From Leucobacter triazinivorans (GTDB lineage Bacteria > Actinomycetota > Actinomycetes > Actinomycetales > Microbacteriaceae): DNA of 64,000 nucleotides. Below the pieces are notes generated by a model. That model had not been told where the DNA came from and did not search any database. It saw nothing but the letters and a program-made list of their open reading frames with translations. Positions 18,575 through 27,574 of this stretch are shown in pieces (the first letter of the stretch is position 1; each line of letters begins with the position of its first letter). The stretch covers positions 2,170,001 to 2,234,000 of the forward strand of contig NZ_CP035806.1 in NCBI RefSeq assembly GCF_004208635.1, written 5' to 3'. The position numbers and the translations under genes were made by a program.

Positions 18575-21500
18575 CTATCCGATCCCCTGCACGTGGAAGC
18601 GGTCGAAGGAGACCACCGCGGGGGCGGTGGATGCGCTGGTGCGGCTCGCCCGCACCCCGGCGCTTCCGTCCGCCTGCAGTGCCGCATCGGCGTTCTGCAC
18701 GGAGACCTGCCACCCCGCCGGCTCCGGAGTGCCGATCTTCCACAGCTTGGCGTTCAGCTGGGTCGCATCGATCCCGGTGACCTCGAGTTTCAGCGTGAAC
18801 GCGTCGCCCGCGGCGTAGGAGAGCCCCGAGAGGCTGGACGTCTGCAGCACGGTCGAACCCTGCTGCACGACCAGCCAGACGGTGCCTCCGGGCCGCAGCC
18901 AGGCGTGCACGAGGTACGAGCCCGCGCCCGTGTCGCGGGCGATCACCCCCGCGTAGACCGCGCCGGTGTCGGGGGAAGCATCCGTCGAGAAGTCGAGCTC
19001 GGCGGTGTACTCCCGGGTCGGAGTCTGGCTGAGCAGCGCGAAGCGCGTGCTTCCGGGCGCGAGGTTCAACCGCCCCAGGCCGTCTCCGACCGACGCCGCC
19101 GACGCCGCACCTCCCGTGATGGTCCACGCGCCCCCGATATCGGCGCTTCCCCACGAGGCGGTCGCGCTGCGCTCGAAGTCGTCCTGGATGACGACGCCCG
19201 CCGGCGCGGGAGCCTCGACGGTCACGTCGCGGGTGGTCGTGCCGGTCGCGCCCTGGTCGTCGGTGACGACGAGGGTGATCGTGTACAGCCCCGCGGCCGC
19301 GTACTCGTGCGTGGCCGTCGCGTCCGCGCCGGCCGGCGTGCCGTCGCCCCAGTCCCAGGCGTACGAGACGATCGTGCCGTCCGGATCCGTCGACGCCGAG
19401 GCGTCGACCGTCACCGCGAGTCCGGCCGCCGTTGGCCCGAAGTCGGCCACCGGGGGAGCGTTGACCTCAGGGTCGGGGTCCGGGTCGGGTTCGGGATCGG
19501 GATCCGGCTCGGGATCCGGGTCGGGTTCGGGGTCGGGATCCGGCTCGGGATCCGGATCCGGCGCGGGCGCGCCCAGGTCGCGGATCGCGAGGCGGTCCAC
19601 CGCAACCGGTCCGACCGCCGCCGAGGCGGAGCCGAGGTTGTACCGGATCGACGCGAAGCCCGCCTGCTGCAGGCTCGCGGTCGAGTCCGTGACCGTGAGC
19701 TGCCACGCCTGCGGCTCTGCGCCGTCGTTCGACCAGATCTTGGCCCGCAGCGTGGTGGGATTCGTGCCGGAGACCTCGGTCTTGACAGTGAACCGGTCGC
19801 CCTGCGCCCAGGTCAACCCGGCGATGGGCTGCGTGCCGATCACCGTGCCGCCCTGCTGCGCGACCAGCCAGATCGTGCCGTTGCTGCGGTGCCAGGCGTG
19901 CAGGGTGTACCCGCTGGTTGCGGTCTGCCGGAGCGTGAGGCCCACATAGCTCGCTCCGGTCGCCGGCCCGTAATCCATGCGGTAGTCGAGCACCGATTCC
20001 GTGTCGGCGAGCGCGAGCGACTGCTGCGCCATCTGCCGGGTGCTCCCGGGTGCGAGGGCGAGCACTCCGTGGGTGCCGTCCGTCGATGCGACCGAGGACG
20101 ACCCGAGCATCGTCGTCCAGACCCCGTCGGCGGGAGCCGCGCCCCAGCCGCCCGACACGATCCGTTCGAAGTCGTCGAGGAAGGCGTAGACGGTCGACTC
20201 GACCGACACCGTGCGGCTGTACTCCGAGCTGGCGCCCAGGCTGTCCGTCGCCGTCAGCGTGATCTCGTAGGTGCCGTCCGCGGCGTAGCTGTGCGAGGCG
20301 GTCGCGCCCGATGACCCGGGTCCGCCGTCGCCCCAGTCCCATGCGTAGGAGAGGGTCGCGCCGTCGGAGGCGGTCGTGCCGCCCGCGTCAGTCTCGACCG
20401 TCAGGCCCGAGGTCGCCGCCTCGAACACGGCCACGGGCGCGGCGTGCGTCGCCTCGACCTCCTGGCTCGTGCTCGACGAGCCGCCGCGGTCGTCGGTCAC
20501 GGTCAGCGTCACGGAGTAGGTGCCGGGCGCCGCGTAGACGTGCGATGCGAGTGCGCCCGATCCTGCGGCCGTGCCGTCGCCCCAGTCCCACGCGTAGCTC
20601 TCGATGGTCCCGTCGTCGTCCGTCGATCCGGAGCCGTCCACGGTGACCGTCAGGCCGGTCGCCGACGCAGTGAACGCGGCGTCGGGCGGCAGGTTCGGGC
20701 CGAGCACCGACACCTGCTGCTCCGCGGTGCCCACGAGCCCGTGTTCGTCGGTCACGGTGAGCGTGGCGGTGTAGTCGCCGGTCTCGGGATAGCTGTGCGA
20801 CGCGGTCGGCGACGAGCCGGAGACCGCCGGGGAGCCGTCTCCGAAGTCCCAGGCGTAGTCGACGATGTCGGCTCCGCCCGCGGCGGTCGAAGCCGAACCG
20901 TCGAAGTCGACCGTCAGCTCGTCGGCCGTGGCGGTGAAGCTCGCGGTCGGCACCTCGAGGCCGCTGCCGATCGCGTAGTGCGCCGCCACCTGCGCCGCGC
21001 TGAGCGCGTGCGGGTACACCGCGACCTCGTCGATCGCGCCGGAGAACCAGTCCGACGTGGGCCGGTTCGGCCAGCTGTTCAGGTTGTCGCCCCCGATCCG
21101 CCAGAAGCCCGCGAACGATTCCCCGCTCGTGACGTTCGGATCGGCTGCGGCGAGCTGACCGTCGACGTAGAGCTTCATCCCGTCGCCGTCCAGCGCCGCC
21201 GCGACGTGGTGCCACTCGCCGTCGTTGTAGGCCGCGTCGCTCGTCACCACGCGCACGCCGCCCGGGTACACTCCGAAGTTCAGTCGTCCGTCGTTGCGCA
21301 TGTAGATGTGGCGGTCGTAGGAGGACGAGGATCCCGTCTGAGCGTTGCCGTAGCCGATGAGCTTCCCCCCGCGGGTGGTGGTCGTCCTGAACCACAGCTC
21401 GGTCGTGAACTCAGCGGGCGTCGGCGGGCGCGAGGTGGTCGAGACCCGGCCCGAGCTGGAGCCGCTGAAGGACGAGAAGCCGGTGCTGGATCCCGTGACC

Positions 21501-23347
21501 CCGCTCGGCTGCTGCGCCTGCACGCCGCTGCCGAACACCGGGGGATTCGCCCCGGCCCAGTCGGCGCTGCTGTCGCCCAGCGGATAGTAGAGGCTCGCGC
21601 CGTCGTCGATCACCGCGCTCGTGTACTCCGCCGCCGTCCCGCTGCTGGCCGTCGCGGTGACGGGCTGGCTCACCACCGAGTTGCCGTCGCCGTCCCTGAC
21701 CGTGATGCGGTAGGTGTAGGTCTCACCGGCCTCCACATCGGTGTCGGTGAGCGTCACGGCCGGCGGATTCCACCAGCCGTTCGAGTGCGTGACCGAGCTG
21801 ATCGCCCCGGTGACTCCCGTGCGCGTGAGCTCGTAGCTCAGATCGCGGTCGTCGCGATCCCAGGTGCCCGCGATCGAGAGGCGGATGCGCCCCGGCACCA
21901 CCGTCGAGGCGGCAGGTGCCCCCCACGCCGCGGTCGTCGCGCGGGGGCCGTCCTTCGCGCCCCCGGGCGGATCCGAGGAGAAGCGCACGATGCCCTGGAA
22001 GTAGGAGTTGTTCACGCCGGGGAACTCGCCGGCGATGGAGATCGTGTTGCCGGCCCCCGTGATCGAGAGCCCGGCCTGGCCGAGCCCCGTCGCGGTGCCG
22101 GTGAAGAAGTCGGGGTACCAGGCGTACGCGGAGGGAGCCGGCTCGCCCTCCCAGTTGACGTACGTGGTGCCGGCGTGCGGCTGGCGCGACAGGGTGCCCC
22201 GCACGTCTGCCGTCATGGCGTGGACGAACTTGTGGGTTCTCGGCGACTGCTCGGGCCACAGGTTCATGGTGCTGCAGGCGTGGGTGTGCGTCGTCGAGTA
22301 GACCACGCTGCCGGTCGAGTAGACCCCGTAGTGGTCGCCGAGGCAGTCGGCCATCCAGCGGGTGGAGCCCGAGGAGGGTTCCAGGGCGAAGACGCCCTCC
22401 ATGTTGCCGACCTGGGCGTTCGCGAACACCCACCCCGTGCCGTAGATCCCGTCCGCGTCGGTGTTGAGCGCGAAGATCCCGGCCTTGCCCCGGCTGCTGC
22501 CGGTGCCCCAGCCGTTCTTCACCTTCGCCGTCCCCTGCCACGCCGTGTTGAGCAGCCCGTCGCCCGCGCCGATCGAGGCCATGCCGCGCCAGGCGCCGTC
22601 GCCGTTCACATCGGCGAACCGACCGCCGATCACCACGTGCGCGCCGTCCGGATCCATGACCATCGTGTCCACCTGCTGGTCGGGTGCAGCCACCCAGTCG
22701 GTGCGCAGCGCACCGTTCGAGGCGGCGAACGCGGCGAGATTGCTGCGCGCAGTGCCGTTCGCCTGGGTGAAGAGGCCCCCCACGTAGACCGCGCCGGCGT
22801 CGGCGGCCAGAGCGTAGACGCCCGACCCGCCGATCGAGGGGCTGAAGCCCGGGACGAGCTGACCGGTCTGCGCGTCCAGCGCTGCGATGTTCCAGCGAGA
22901 CTGGCCGTTCACGTTGTTGAAGGTGCCGCCGATGTAGATCCGACTGCCGTCGGGGGAGGCCGCGACGGCCTTGATGGCGCCGTTCACGGTCGGCGCGAAG
23001 GGCAGCAGCGCCCCCGTGGTGATGTCGAACGCGAGGATGTTCGTGCGCGGCGTGAGCGAGGTGCCCGGCGCGGCGAGCGCGGCGCGCGCGTTCTCGAACT
23101 GCCCCACCGCGTACACCGTCGTGCCGATGGTGGCCTGGGCCCACACGTAGCCGCTGTCGATCTGGACGGTCGGCAGCGGATCGCCGGTGACGACGGAGTC
23201 GTCGCGCTGGAGAAGCGGCGGGGGCGAGGGCAGCGGGTCATCCGCGAGAGCGGCCGTGGTGCCTCCGAAGACGATCGCGCCGGCGACCAGAGCCGCAGTC
23301 GCGATCGCAGCGATGACGGCCCGCGGGCCGCGTCCGACAGATGTCAT
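18575..23347 (-). CDS. Large secreted multidomain PKD/LamG protein
   Basis: 1590 residues. Signal peptide about 1-35. Residues ~50-470 have repeats of the type YIGGTFNNVNG, YVGGLFTQANG and VIGGRFADVNG, suggesting a beta-propeller. Then a fibronectin-like stretch (~480-570), a LamG domain (~575-795), three PKD domains (~799-1050, each with a YAWD(F/W)GDG core), a beta-sandwich domain beginning LDDFERIVSGGWG (~1056), a Glu/Asp-Pro linker (~1259-1294), a fourth PKD, and a second sandwich domain beginning QDDFERSATASWG. The sandwich domains resemble those in the protein at 5667-8939. No LPXTG or anchor is visible. Likely an extracellular polysaccharide-binding or adhesion protein made with the EPS genes. 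Confidence 0.85.
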   Translation of the reverse strand: MTSVGRGPRAVIAAIATAALVAGAIVFGGTTAALADDPLPSPPPLLQRDDSVVTGDPLPTVQIDSGYVWAQATIGTTVYAVGQFENARAALAAPGTSLTPRTNILAFDITTGALLPFAPTVNGAIKAVAASPDGSRIYIGGTFNNVNGQSRWNIAALDAQTGQLVPGFSPSIGGSGVYALAADAGAVYVGGLFTQANGTARSNLAAFAASNGALRTDWVAAPDQQVDTMVMDPDGAHVVIGGRFADVNGDGAWRGMASIGAGDGLLNTAWQGTAKVKNGWGTGSSRGKAGIFALNTDADGIYGTGWVFANAQVGNMEGVFALEPSSGSTRWMADCLGDHYGVYSTGSVVYSTTHTHACSTMNLWPEQSPRTHKFVHAMTADVRGTLSRQPHAGTTYVNWEGEPAPSAYAWYPDFFTGTATGLGQAGLSITGAGNTISIAGEFPGVNNSYFQGIVRFSSDPPGGAKDGPRATTAAWGAPAASTVVPGRIRLSIAGTWDRDDRDLSYELTRTGVTGAISSVTHSNGWWNPPAVTLTDTDVEAGETYTYRITVRDGDGNSVVSQPVTATASSGTAAEYTSAVIDDGASLYYPLGDSSADWAGANPPVFGSGVQAQQPSGVTGSSTGFSSFSGSSSGRVSTTSRPPTPAEFTTELWFRTTTTRGGKLIGYGNAQTGSSSSYDRHIYMRNDGRLNFGVYPGGVRVVTSDAAYNDGEWHHVAAALDGDGMKLYVDGQLAAADPNVTSGESFAGFWRIGGDNLNSWPNRPTSDWFSGAIDEVAVYPHALSAAQVAAHYAIGSGLEVPTASFTATADELTVDFDGSASTAAGGADIVDYAWDFGDGSPAVSGSSPTASHSYPETGDYTATLTVTDEHGLVGTAEQQVSVLGPNLPPDAAFTASATGLTVTVDGSGSTDDDGTIESYAWDWGDGTAAGSGALASHVYAAPGTYSVTLTVTDDRGGSSSTSQEVEATHAAPVAVFEAATSGLTVETDAGGTTASDGATLSYAWDWGDGGPGSSGATASHSYAADGTYEITLTATDSLGASSEYSRTVSVESTVYAFLDDFERIVSGGWGAAPADGVWTTMLGSSSVASTDGTHGVLALAPGSTRQMAQQSLALADTESVLDYRMDYGPATGASYVGLTLRQTATSGYTLHAWHRSNGTIWLVAQQGGTVIGTQPIAGLTWAQGDRFTVKTEVSGTNPTTLRAKIWSNDGAEPQAWQLTVTDSTASLQQAGFASIRYNLGSASAAVGPVAVDRLAIRDLGAPAPDPDPEPDPDPEPDPDPEPDPDPEPDPDPDPEVNAPPVADFGPTAAGLAVTVDASASTDPDGTIVSYAWDWGDGTPAGADATATHEYAAAGLYTITLVVTDDQGATGTTTRDVTVEAPAPAGVVIQDDFERSATASWGSADIGGAWTITGGAASAASVGDGLGRLNLAPGSTRFALLSQTPTREYTAELDFSTDASPDTGAVYAGVIARDTGAGSYLVHAWLRPGGTVWLVVQQGSTVLQTSSLSGLSYAAGDAFTLKLEVTGIDATQLNAKLWKIGTPEPAGWQVSVQNADAALQADGSAGVRASRTSASTAPAVVSFDRFHVQGIG

Positions 23348-23363
23348 GGGATTCTCCGACTCG

Positions 23364-23972
23364 TCAGGGCGTGCGCCCGGTGAACTGCGCGACGGGCTCG
23401 CCCGCTGCGTAGTTCACGCTGATGGTGAGGTCCCGGCCCTCGGCCGGGTCGAGCATGAACAGGTATCGCCCCTCCGCGCTCGCGCGGGGCGCGACGTCTC
23501 CGGCGAGGTGATCGGCGCCGCCGGCGAGCGTCGGGATGCCGAGGTCGCCGTCGGGCGTCTCGAGCGTCACCACGGCGGAGTCGACGCTCTGCGTCTCCGT
23601 GGAGTCGTTGGTCACCGTGACCACCACCTCCACCGCGGGCCCGGACACGTCTCCGGGCGTCTCCGCCTCCACCGCGGTCGCCGTCACCGAGTCGAGCTCC
23701 ACGACGAACCCCGTGGACAGCTCGATCCGCTCGTCGAGCGGCCCCTCGACGATCGGTAGCGGCGGCTGTTCGGTCGGGCCGACGCTGCCCGCCGGTGCCG
23801 GTGTGGTGCTCGGCGACGAGCTCGAGGCAGTGTCCCCCGTGCCGGGCGTCGCCGACGTCTGCGGATCGGCGCCCGGAGCGGCGACGCAGCCGGCCGTACC
23901 GAGCAGGGCTGCCACCGCGCATGCGGCCCACCACCGCCCGCGAATCCTCGCACGCGTGTTCATCGACGTCAC
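23364..23972 (-). CDS. Secreted lipoprotein with Ig-like domain
   Basis: 202 residues. A lipobox LLGTAGC follows a basic N-terminus and hydrophobic stretch, so the mature protein should be lipid-anchored. A Ser/Thr/Pro-rich spacer (~35-70) leads to one beta-sandwich domain with VEVVVTVTNDSTETQSVDSA, similar to DUF4352-type telokin-like folds. GTG at 23972 is preferred to ATG at 23963 because AAGGGGA lies about six bases before it. It is 16 bases upstream of the PKD-protein gene and likely co-transcribed. Function unknown. Confidence 0.7.
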   Translation of the reverse strand: MTSMNTRARIRGRWWAACAVAALLGTAGCVAAPGADPQTSATPGTGDTASSSSPSTTPAPAGSVGPTEQPPLPIVEGPLDERIELSTGFVVELDSVTATAVEAETPGDVSGPAVEVVVTVTNDSTETQSVDSAVVTLETPDGDLGIPTLAGGADHLAGDVAPRASAEGRYLFMLDPAEGRDLTISVNYAAGEPVAQFTGRTP

Positions 23973-24111
23973 AACAGTCCCCTTAACTGCTAGCGGTCAA
24001 CACCGTCGAGCTCCATCGCTCACGATGACGGCCGATACGGCATCGTAGGAACCGCGACGCCTCCGATCCGGCGGCTTTCAGTATTTCCTGCGCATGCCGG
24101 AGTCGCGCCCG

Positions 24112-24181
24112 CACCGGGCGTTCAGCACCGGGCGTTCAGCACCGGGCGTTCAGCACCGGGCGTTCACCACCGGGCGTTCAG
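24112..24181. repeat. 14-bp tandem array anchored at a stop codon
   Basis: Five units of CACCGGGCGTTCAG with a single change in the fourth (final G to C). The last unit contains TCA at 24178-24180, the complement of the TGA stop of the glycosyltransferase at 24178-25107. In that gene's direction the array therefore begins at its stop codon. The rest of the interval 23973-24111 shows no gene. Confidence 0.85.
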
Positions 24182-25107
24182 TGCTCGGCGTGCGCGCGCC
24201 ACAGCCGCATCCCGTCGAGGCTGCCGCGCAGCGCGGGCCAGATCGTGCGCCCCGGGCGGACGAACTGCCGCCTGCCGCCCTGCAGCAGGATCCGGTACGA
24301 GGCCCGGGGTGTGCGTCGCATCCAGCGCAGGCCGTCGTCGCGGGACAAGAACTTCGCCGCGTACAGCAGCCGGTTGCGCGTGTTGTAGTAGTAGTAGACG
24401 GGCGACTTCGCCCGGCTCTCGCCCTCGGTGCGGTGCGTGATCCCCTCATCGTGCACGGCGAAGAGCGAGGGATCCGAACGGACGGAGCCCCCCGCCATGA
24501 CGACCCGACGGGAAAGATCGACGTCTTCCCAGTACAGGAAGTAGTCCTCGTCGAAGCCGCCGAGCCGCTGCCACAGCTCGGAGCTCACCATGAAGCATGC
24601 CCCGCTCACCCAGGTGTGGATCTGCGCGGGGTCGGCGCCGGCGGGTCGGCGCCGGGCCGATCGCATCTCGCCGAGCTCGAGGTGCAGATCGACCTCTGCG
24701 CAGTAGAGCGTGCCGTCCGGGCGCAGCACGACGGGCGCGAGCTGCAGCATCGGGTCGGCGCGCACCTGCTCGTGCAATCCGCGGATCGTCTCCTCGCTCA
24801 GCCACGCGTCGGGATTGAGCAGCAGCAGCTCCGTGGCGCCGCGCTCGATCGCGTGTGCGGCCGCCCGGTTGTTGCCGCCGCCGAACCCCTCGTTCGTGTC
24901 CAGCGCGAGCAGCGTCCAGCCGCGCCGCGCGCAGACGGCGCGCGCGGCGGCGCGCTCCTCCGCCGTGCTGAAGTTGTCCACGACGACGACCTGGCCGGGG
25001 AAGCGATCGCCCAGGGAACGCTGGAGGTTCTCCTCGACGACGGCGTGCGAGCCGTAGTTCACCACGAGCACCGCGAGGCCGGTGAGCGGATCCGAGGGCG
25101 TCTGCAC
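24178..25107 (-). CDS. Glycosyltransferase family 2, rhamnosyltransferase-like
   Basis: 309 residues, GT-A fold. Recognised parts are LAVLVVNYGSHAVVEENLQR, VVVVDNFST, the NEGFGGGNN stretch, LLLNPDAW (metal/donor site), and SGACFMVS with GGFDEDYFLYWEDVDLSRR, typical of WbbL-like rhamnosyltransferases. It likely adds a rhamnose or related sugar to the repeat unit. GTG at 25107 starts three bases after the stop of the upstream glycosyltransferase gene. The stop codon lies inside a 14-bp tandem array. Confidence 0.88.
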   Translation of the reverse strand: MQTPSDPLTGLAVLVVNYGSHAVVEENLQRSLGDRFPGQVVVVDNFSTAEERAAARAVCARRGWTLLALDTNEGFGGGNNRAAAHAIERGATELLLLNPDAWLSEETIRGLHEQVRADPMLQLAPVVLRPDGTLYCAEVDLHLELGEMRSARRRPAGADPAQIHTWVSGACFMVSSELWQRLGGFDEDYFLYWEDVDLSRRVVMAGGSVRSDPSLFAVHDEGITHRTEGESRAKSPVYYYYNTRNRLLYAAKFLSRDDGLRWMRRTPRASYRILLQGGRRQFVRPGRTIWPALRGSLDGMRLWRAHAEH

Positions 25108-25110
25108 GGC

Positions 25111-26103
25111 TCAGCCCCGTCGGCGACGGATCGCGATGCGATAGGCGGTCAGGTGGCGGCGGCCCGTCTCGCCCCACTCGCGGCGACCGAGATCGGGCCG
25201 GCCCTGCTGGGCGGCCGTCTCGGCCAGCGCGCGTTCCAGATCCGAGGGCTGCAGCTCCCCGGCGAAGCGGATGACCCACGCGGAGCCGACCTCGTCGGCC
25301 AGCGCTCGGTTGAAGGCGTTGTCGGGCACGAGCACGGCCCGGTCCAGGGACAGGGCGGCGAGCACGCTGCCCGAGTTGTGCATCTCGGGGTAGGGGAGCA
25401 CGACCACCTGTGCCTCGCCGGCCTCGCGCACCAGCTCGGCGTCGTCGACGAAGTCGAGCGCCAATCCGACTCGGGGGTCGTCGCCCGCGGCCGACCGCAG
25501 CGACTGCGCGAGCTCGGCCGACGACGGGCTGCCCACGATGCGCAACGAGGCGGTCGGGTCGGCGAGGCGCCGGAACACGCGCAGCAGGCCCTCGACGTTC
25601 TTGTAGCGCCGCACCTTACCGAAGAACAGGAGACGGCCGCGCGCCGGGGCGGCCTGCGGGAACCGCGCGAACCAGTCGCGGTAGTGCCCGTGCTCGATGA
25701 GCATGGTCGCGGCCTCCGGCGGCACGGGGGTGAACTCGTTGAGCAGGATGCGCATGCGCGTCAGCCGGTCGGTCCAGGCGAGCAGCAGCCGCTCGATCCG
25801 CCCGATCCCGCTCGGCAGTTCGATGTTGTGCACGGTGCGCACGATCGGGATCCCCTGGACGGACGCCCGCGCCAGGAACAGCGCGTACAGCGACGTCCGG
25901 GCGAGCGTCGAGAGCCTGCCGCGCCGCTCGATCAGGGCCTCGGGCCAGTGCGCGTGGAACACGTCGTAGCGCCCCAGCAGCGCGGTGCGCCAGGAGAACC
26001 CGCGCACGGCGACGCCCGGGGTCGCCGCGAGGCGGTCGTGGAGCTGGACGATGTAGGGATTCGTGCGGGGCCCCGGGCCGATGTACGACTGCAGCACGCG
26101 CAC
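25111..26103 (-). CDS. Glycosyltransferase, GT4-like
   Basis: 330 residues, GT-B type. It begins VRVLQSYIGPGPRTNPYIVQ; the middle holds VFHAHWPEAL and PIVRTVHNIE; the donor half has RLLFFGKVRRYKNVEGLLRV and PYPEMHNSGSVLAALSLDRA. It resembles transferases of the GumK/EpsF type in EPS clusters. GTG at 26103 has GGGGGAG upstream at four bases; a second in-frame GTG lies at 26097. It is divergent from the glycosyltransferase gene at 26224. Confidence 0.82.
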   Translation of the reverse strand: MRVLQSYIGPGPRTNPYIVQLHDRLAATPGVAVRGFSWRTALLGRYDVFHAHWPEALIERRGRLSTLARTSLYALFLARASVQGIPIVRTVHNIELPSGIGRIERLLLAWTDRLTRMRILLNEFTPVPPEAATMLIEHGHYRDWFARFPQAAPARGRLLFFGKVRRYKNVEGLLRVFRRLADPTASLRIVGSPSSAELAQSLRSAAGDDPRVGLALDFVDDAELVREAGEAQVVVLPYPEMHNSGSVLAALSLDRAVLVPDNAFNRALADEVGSAWVIRFAGELQPSDLERALAETAAQQGRPDLGRREWGETGRRHLTAYRIAIRRRRG

Positions 26104-26159
26104 CGGACTCCCCCTGGGTACTCTTCGCTGAGCCACGCTACTCCCTGCCGGACGATCCG

Positions 26160-26219
26160 TATACTGTCTCGATGACGCCGATGCGGGAGCCCCTGGGTCC
26201 CTGGCACGAGGACTGGTGA
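26160..26219 (+). promoter_or_regulatory. Putative leaderless promoter with 15-codon leader ORF
   Basis: TATACT (26160-26165) is six bases before ATG 26172, which opens a 15-codon frame (MTPMREPLGPWHEDW) ending TGA at 26217-26219. That stop is four bases from the ATG of the glycosyltransferase gene (26224), which lacks a good Shine-Dalgarno of its own. Translation of the leader could feed ribosomes to the gene. This rests on spacing only. Confidence 0.4.
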
Positions 26220-26223
26220 TGAC

Positions 26224-27420
26224 ATGAGGATACTCGTTTGCGCGGCCTACGTCCCGTATCCGCCCAAGGGCGGCGGCCGGGCCGACATCTGGCGGCGGAT
26301 CGAGGCCCTCGTGCGACTGGGCCACTCCGTCATGCTGCTGCACCAGTACGACACGGTCGGAAGCATGGCGCCCGGGGCCTCCGACTTCGAGGAGATGGAC
26401 CGCGTCCTGACCTCGCGCTTCTCCTACCCCATCAAGCGCAGCAGGATCCGCACCCTGCGGCAGCTGCTGATGATGGCGCGGCTTCCCTGGCACGCCGCCA
26501 AGGCCGTCCCGTCCGGCGACGACCGCGAGGCCGCGCACGAGGCCATCCGCCGATTCGGGCCCGAGCTGGTCTGGCTCGACGGCCCCTGGCCGGGCGAGAC
26601 CGCCCGGCGCACCGCCGAGCGGTTCGGCATTCCGATGGTGTATCGCTCCCACAACGTCGAGCACCAGTATCTCGGCCGGCAGGCCGCGGTATCGCCGAGC
26701 CTGCGCAACCGTGTCGCGTGGCGACTCGCCAGCGTCGGGGTGCGGCGCTACGAGACGGGGCTCATGCGCGAGGCCGACCTCGTGGCCGACATCTCCCTGG
26801 CCGATCTCGAGTACTGGCGCGGCCGGGGCATCCGGTCGCTCGCCTGGTTGCCGCCGCTGCCCGAGCTCGCGCTGGCCCCCCGCCCCGCGGAGACCGCGCC
26901 GAGCGACATCCTCTTCGTGGGCGGGCTCAGCCTGCCGAACAACGTCACCGGGGTGAGGTGGCTGATCGCCGAGGTGCTCCCGCTGCTGCACCGCGTTCGA
27001 CCGGAACTGACGCTGACCGTCGTCGGATCCTCCCCGAAAGGGGCGCTGCGCGCCGAACTCGAGAACCATCCTGCGGTCCGGCCGCACTTCGACGTGCCGT
27101 CCGTGAACCCTCACCTCTTCGGTGCGCGGGTACTGGTGAACCCGGTCTCCGTGGGCAGCGGCGTGCAGCTGAAGATGCTCGACATGCTCATGACCGACGC
27201 CCCGATCGTGACCCGGAGCCAGGGCGTGCGGGGCCTGCCGAGCGACTTCGCCGCGCTCTGCGAGGTCGCCGACACCGCGGAGGGCTTCGCCGCCGCGATC
27301 CTGGCCCGTCTCGACGATCCCGAGGTCGATCTCGACGCCCGCGACCGGGTGCGGCAGCAGTTCGAGGTGACGGCGGTGGCGGACTGCCTCGCGGCCGTCG
27401 CGCAGCGGGCCGGCGAGTAG
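26224..27420 (+). CDS. Glycosyltransferase family 4-like
   Basis: 398 residues. N-terminal MRILVCAAYVPYPPKGGGRA gives the glycine-rich acceptor loop; VYRSHNVEHQYLGRQA, DILFVGGLSLPNNVTGVRWL and NPVSVGSGVQLKMLDMLM are typical of the Glyco_trans_1_4 group. The last 27 codons lie in the left copy of a 163-bp direct repeat (27339-27501) whose right copy is at 29753-29915. It is likely part of polymer assembly; donor and acceptor unknown. It transcribes opposite to most neighbouring EPS genes. Confidence 0.88.
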   Translation: MRILVCAAYVPYPPKGGGRADIWRRIEALVRLGHSVMLLHQYDTVGSMAPGASDFEEMDRVLTSRFSYPIKRSRIRTLRQLLMMARLPWHAAKAVPSGDDREAAHEAIRRFGPELVWLDGPWPGETARRTAERFGIPMVYRSHNVEHQYLGRQAAVSPSLRNRVAWRLASVGVRRYETGLMREADLVADISLADLEYWRGRGIRSLAWLPPLPELALAPRPAETAPSDILFVGGLSLPNNVTGVRWLIAEVLPLLHRVRPELTLTVVGSSPKGALRAELENHPAVRPHFDVPSVNPHLFGARVLVNPVSVGSGVQLKMLDMLMTDAPIVTRSQGVRGLPSDFAALCEVADTAEGFAAAILARLDDPEVDLDARDRVRQQFEVTAVADCLAAVAQRAGE

Positions 27421-27501
27421 CCGGCGCACCCGGAGCGGTGCTCAGGGTCGGGCCCGGCGCGGCCGCCGCCACCGGGGGGCCAGCCGGGACCCGTCGATCG
27501 T
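27339..27501. repeat. 163-bp direct repeat, left copy
   Basis: Identical to 29753-29915 at 160 of 163 positions with no gaps (constant offset 2414). It comprises the last 27 codons and stop of the plus-strand glycosyltransferase plus a fragment matching the C-terminal codons of the minus-strand propeller gene that is complete only at the right copy. The two copies bracket a compositionally different 2251-base segment. Confidence 0.92.
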
Positions 27502-27574
27502 GCAGGTGCCACCCTGGTGCCGAGGCGGTACGAGTCTTCGATGACCCTGCGTGAGTTCGTTCAACGGTCGCGTC

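Noticed and set aside
24112..24181. Tandem repeats as a CRISPR array
   Set aside because: Units are 14 bp with no spacers and there are no cas genes.
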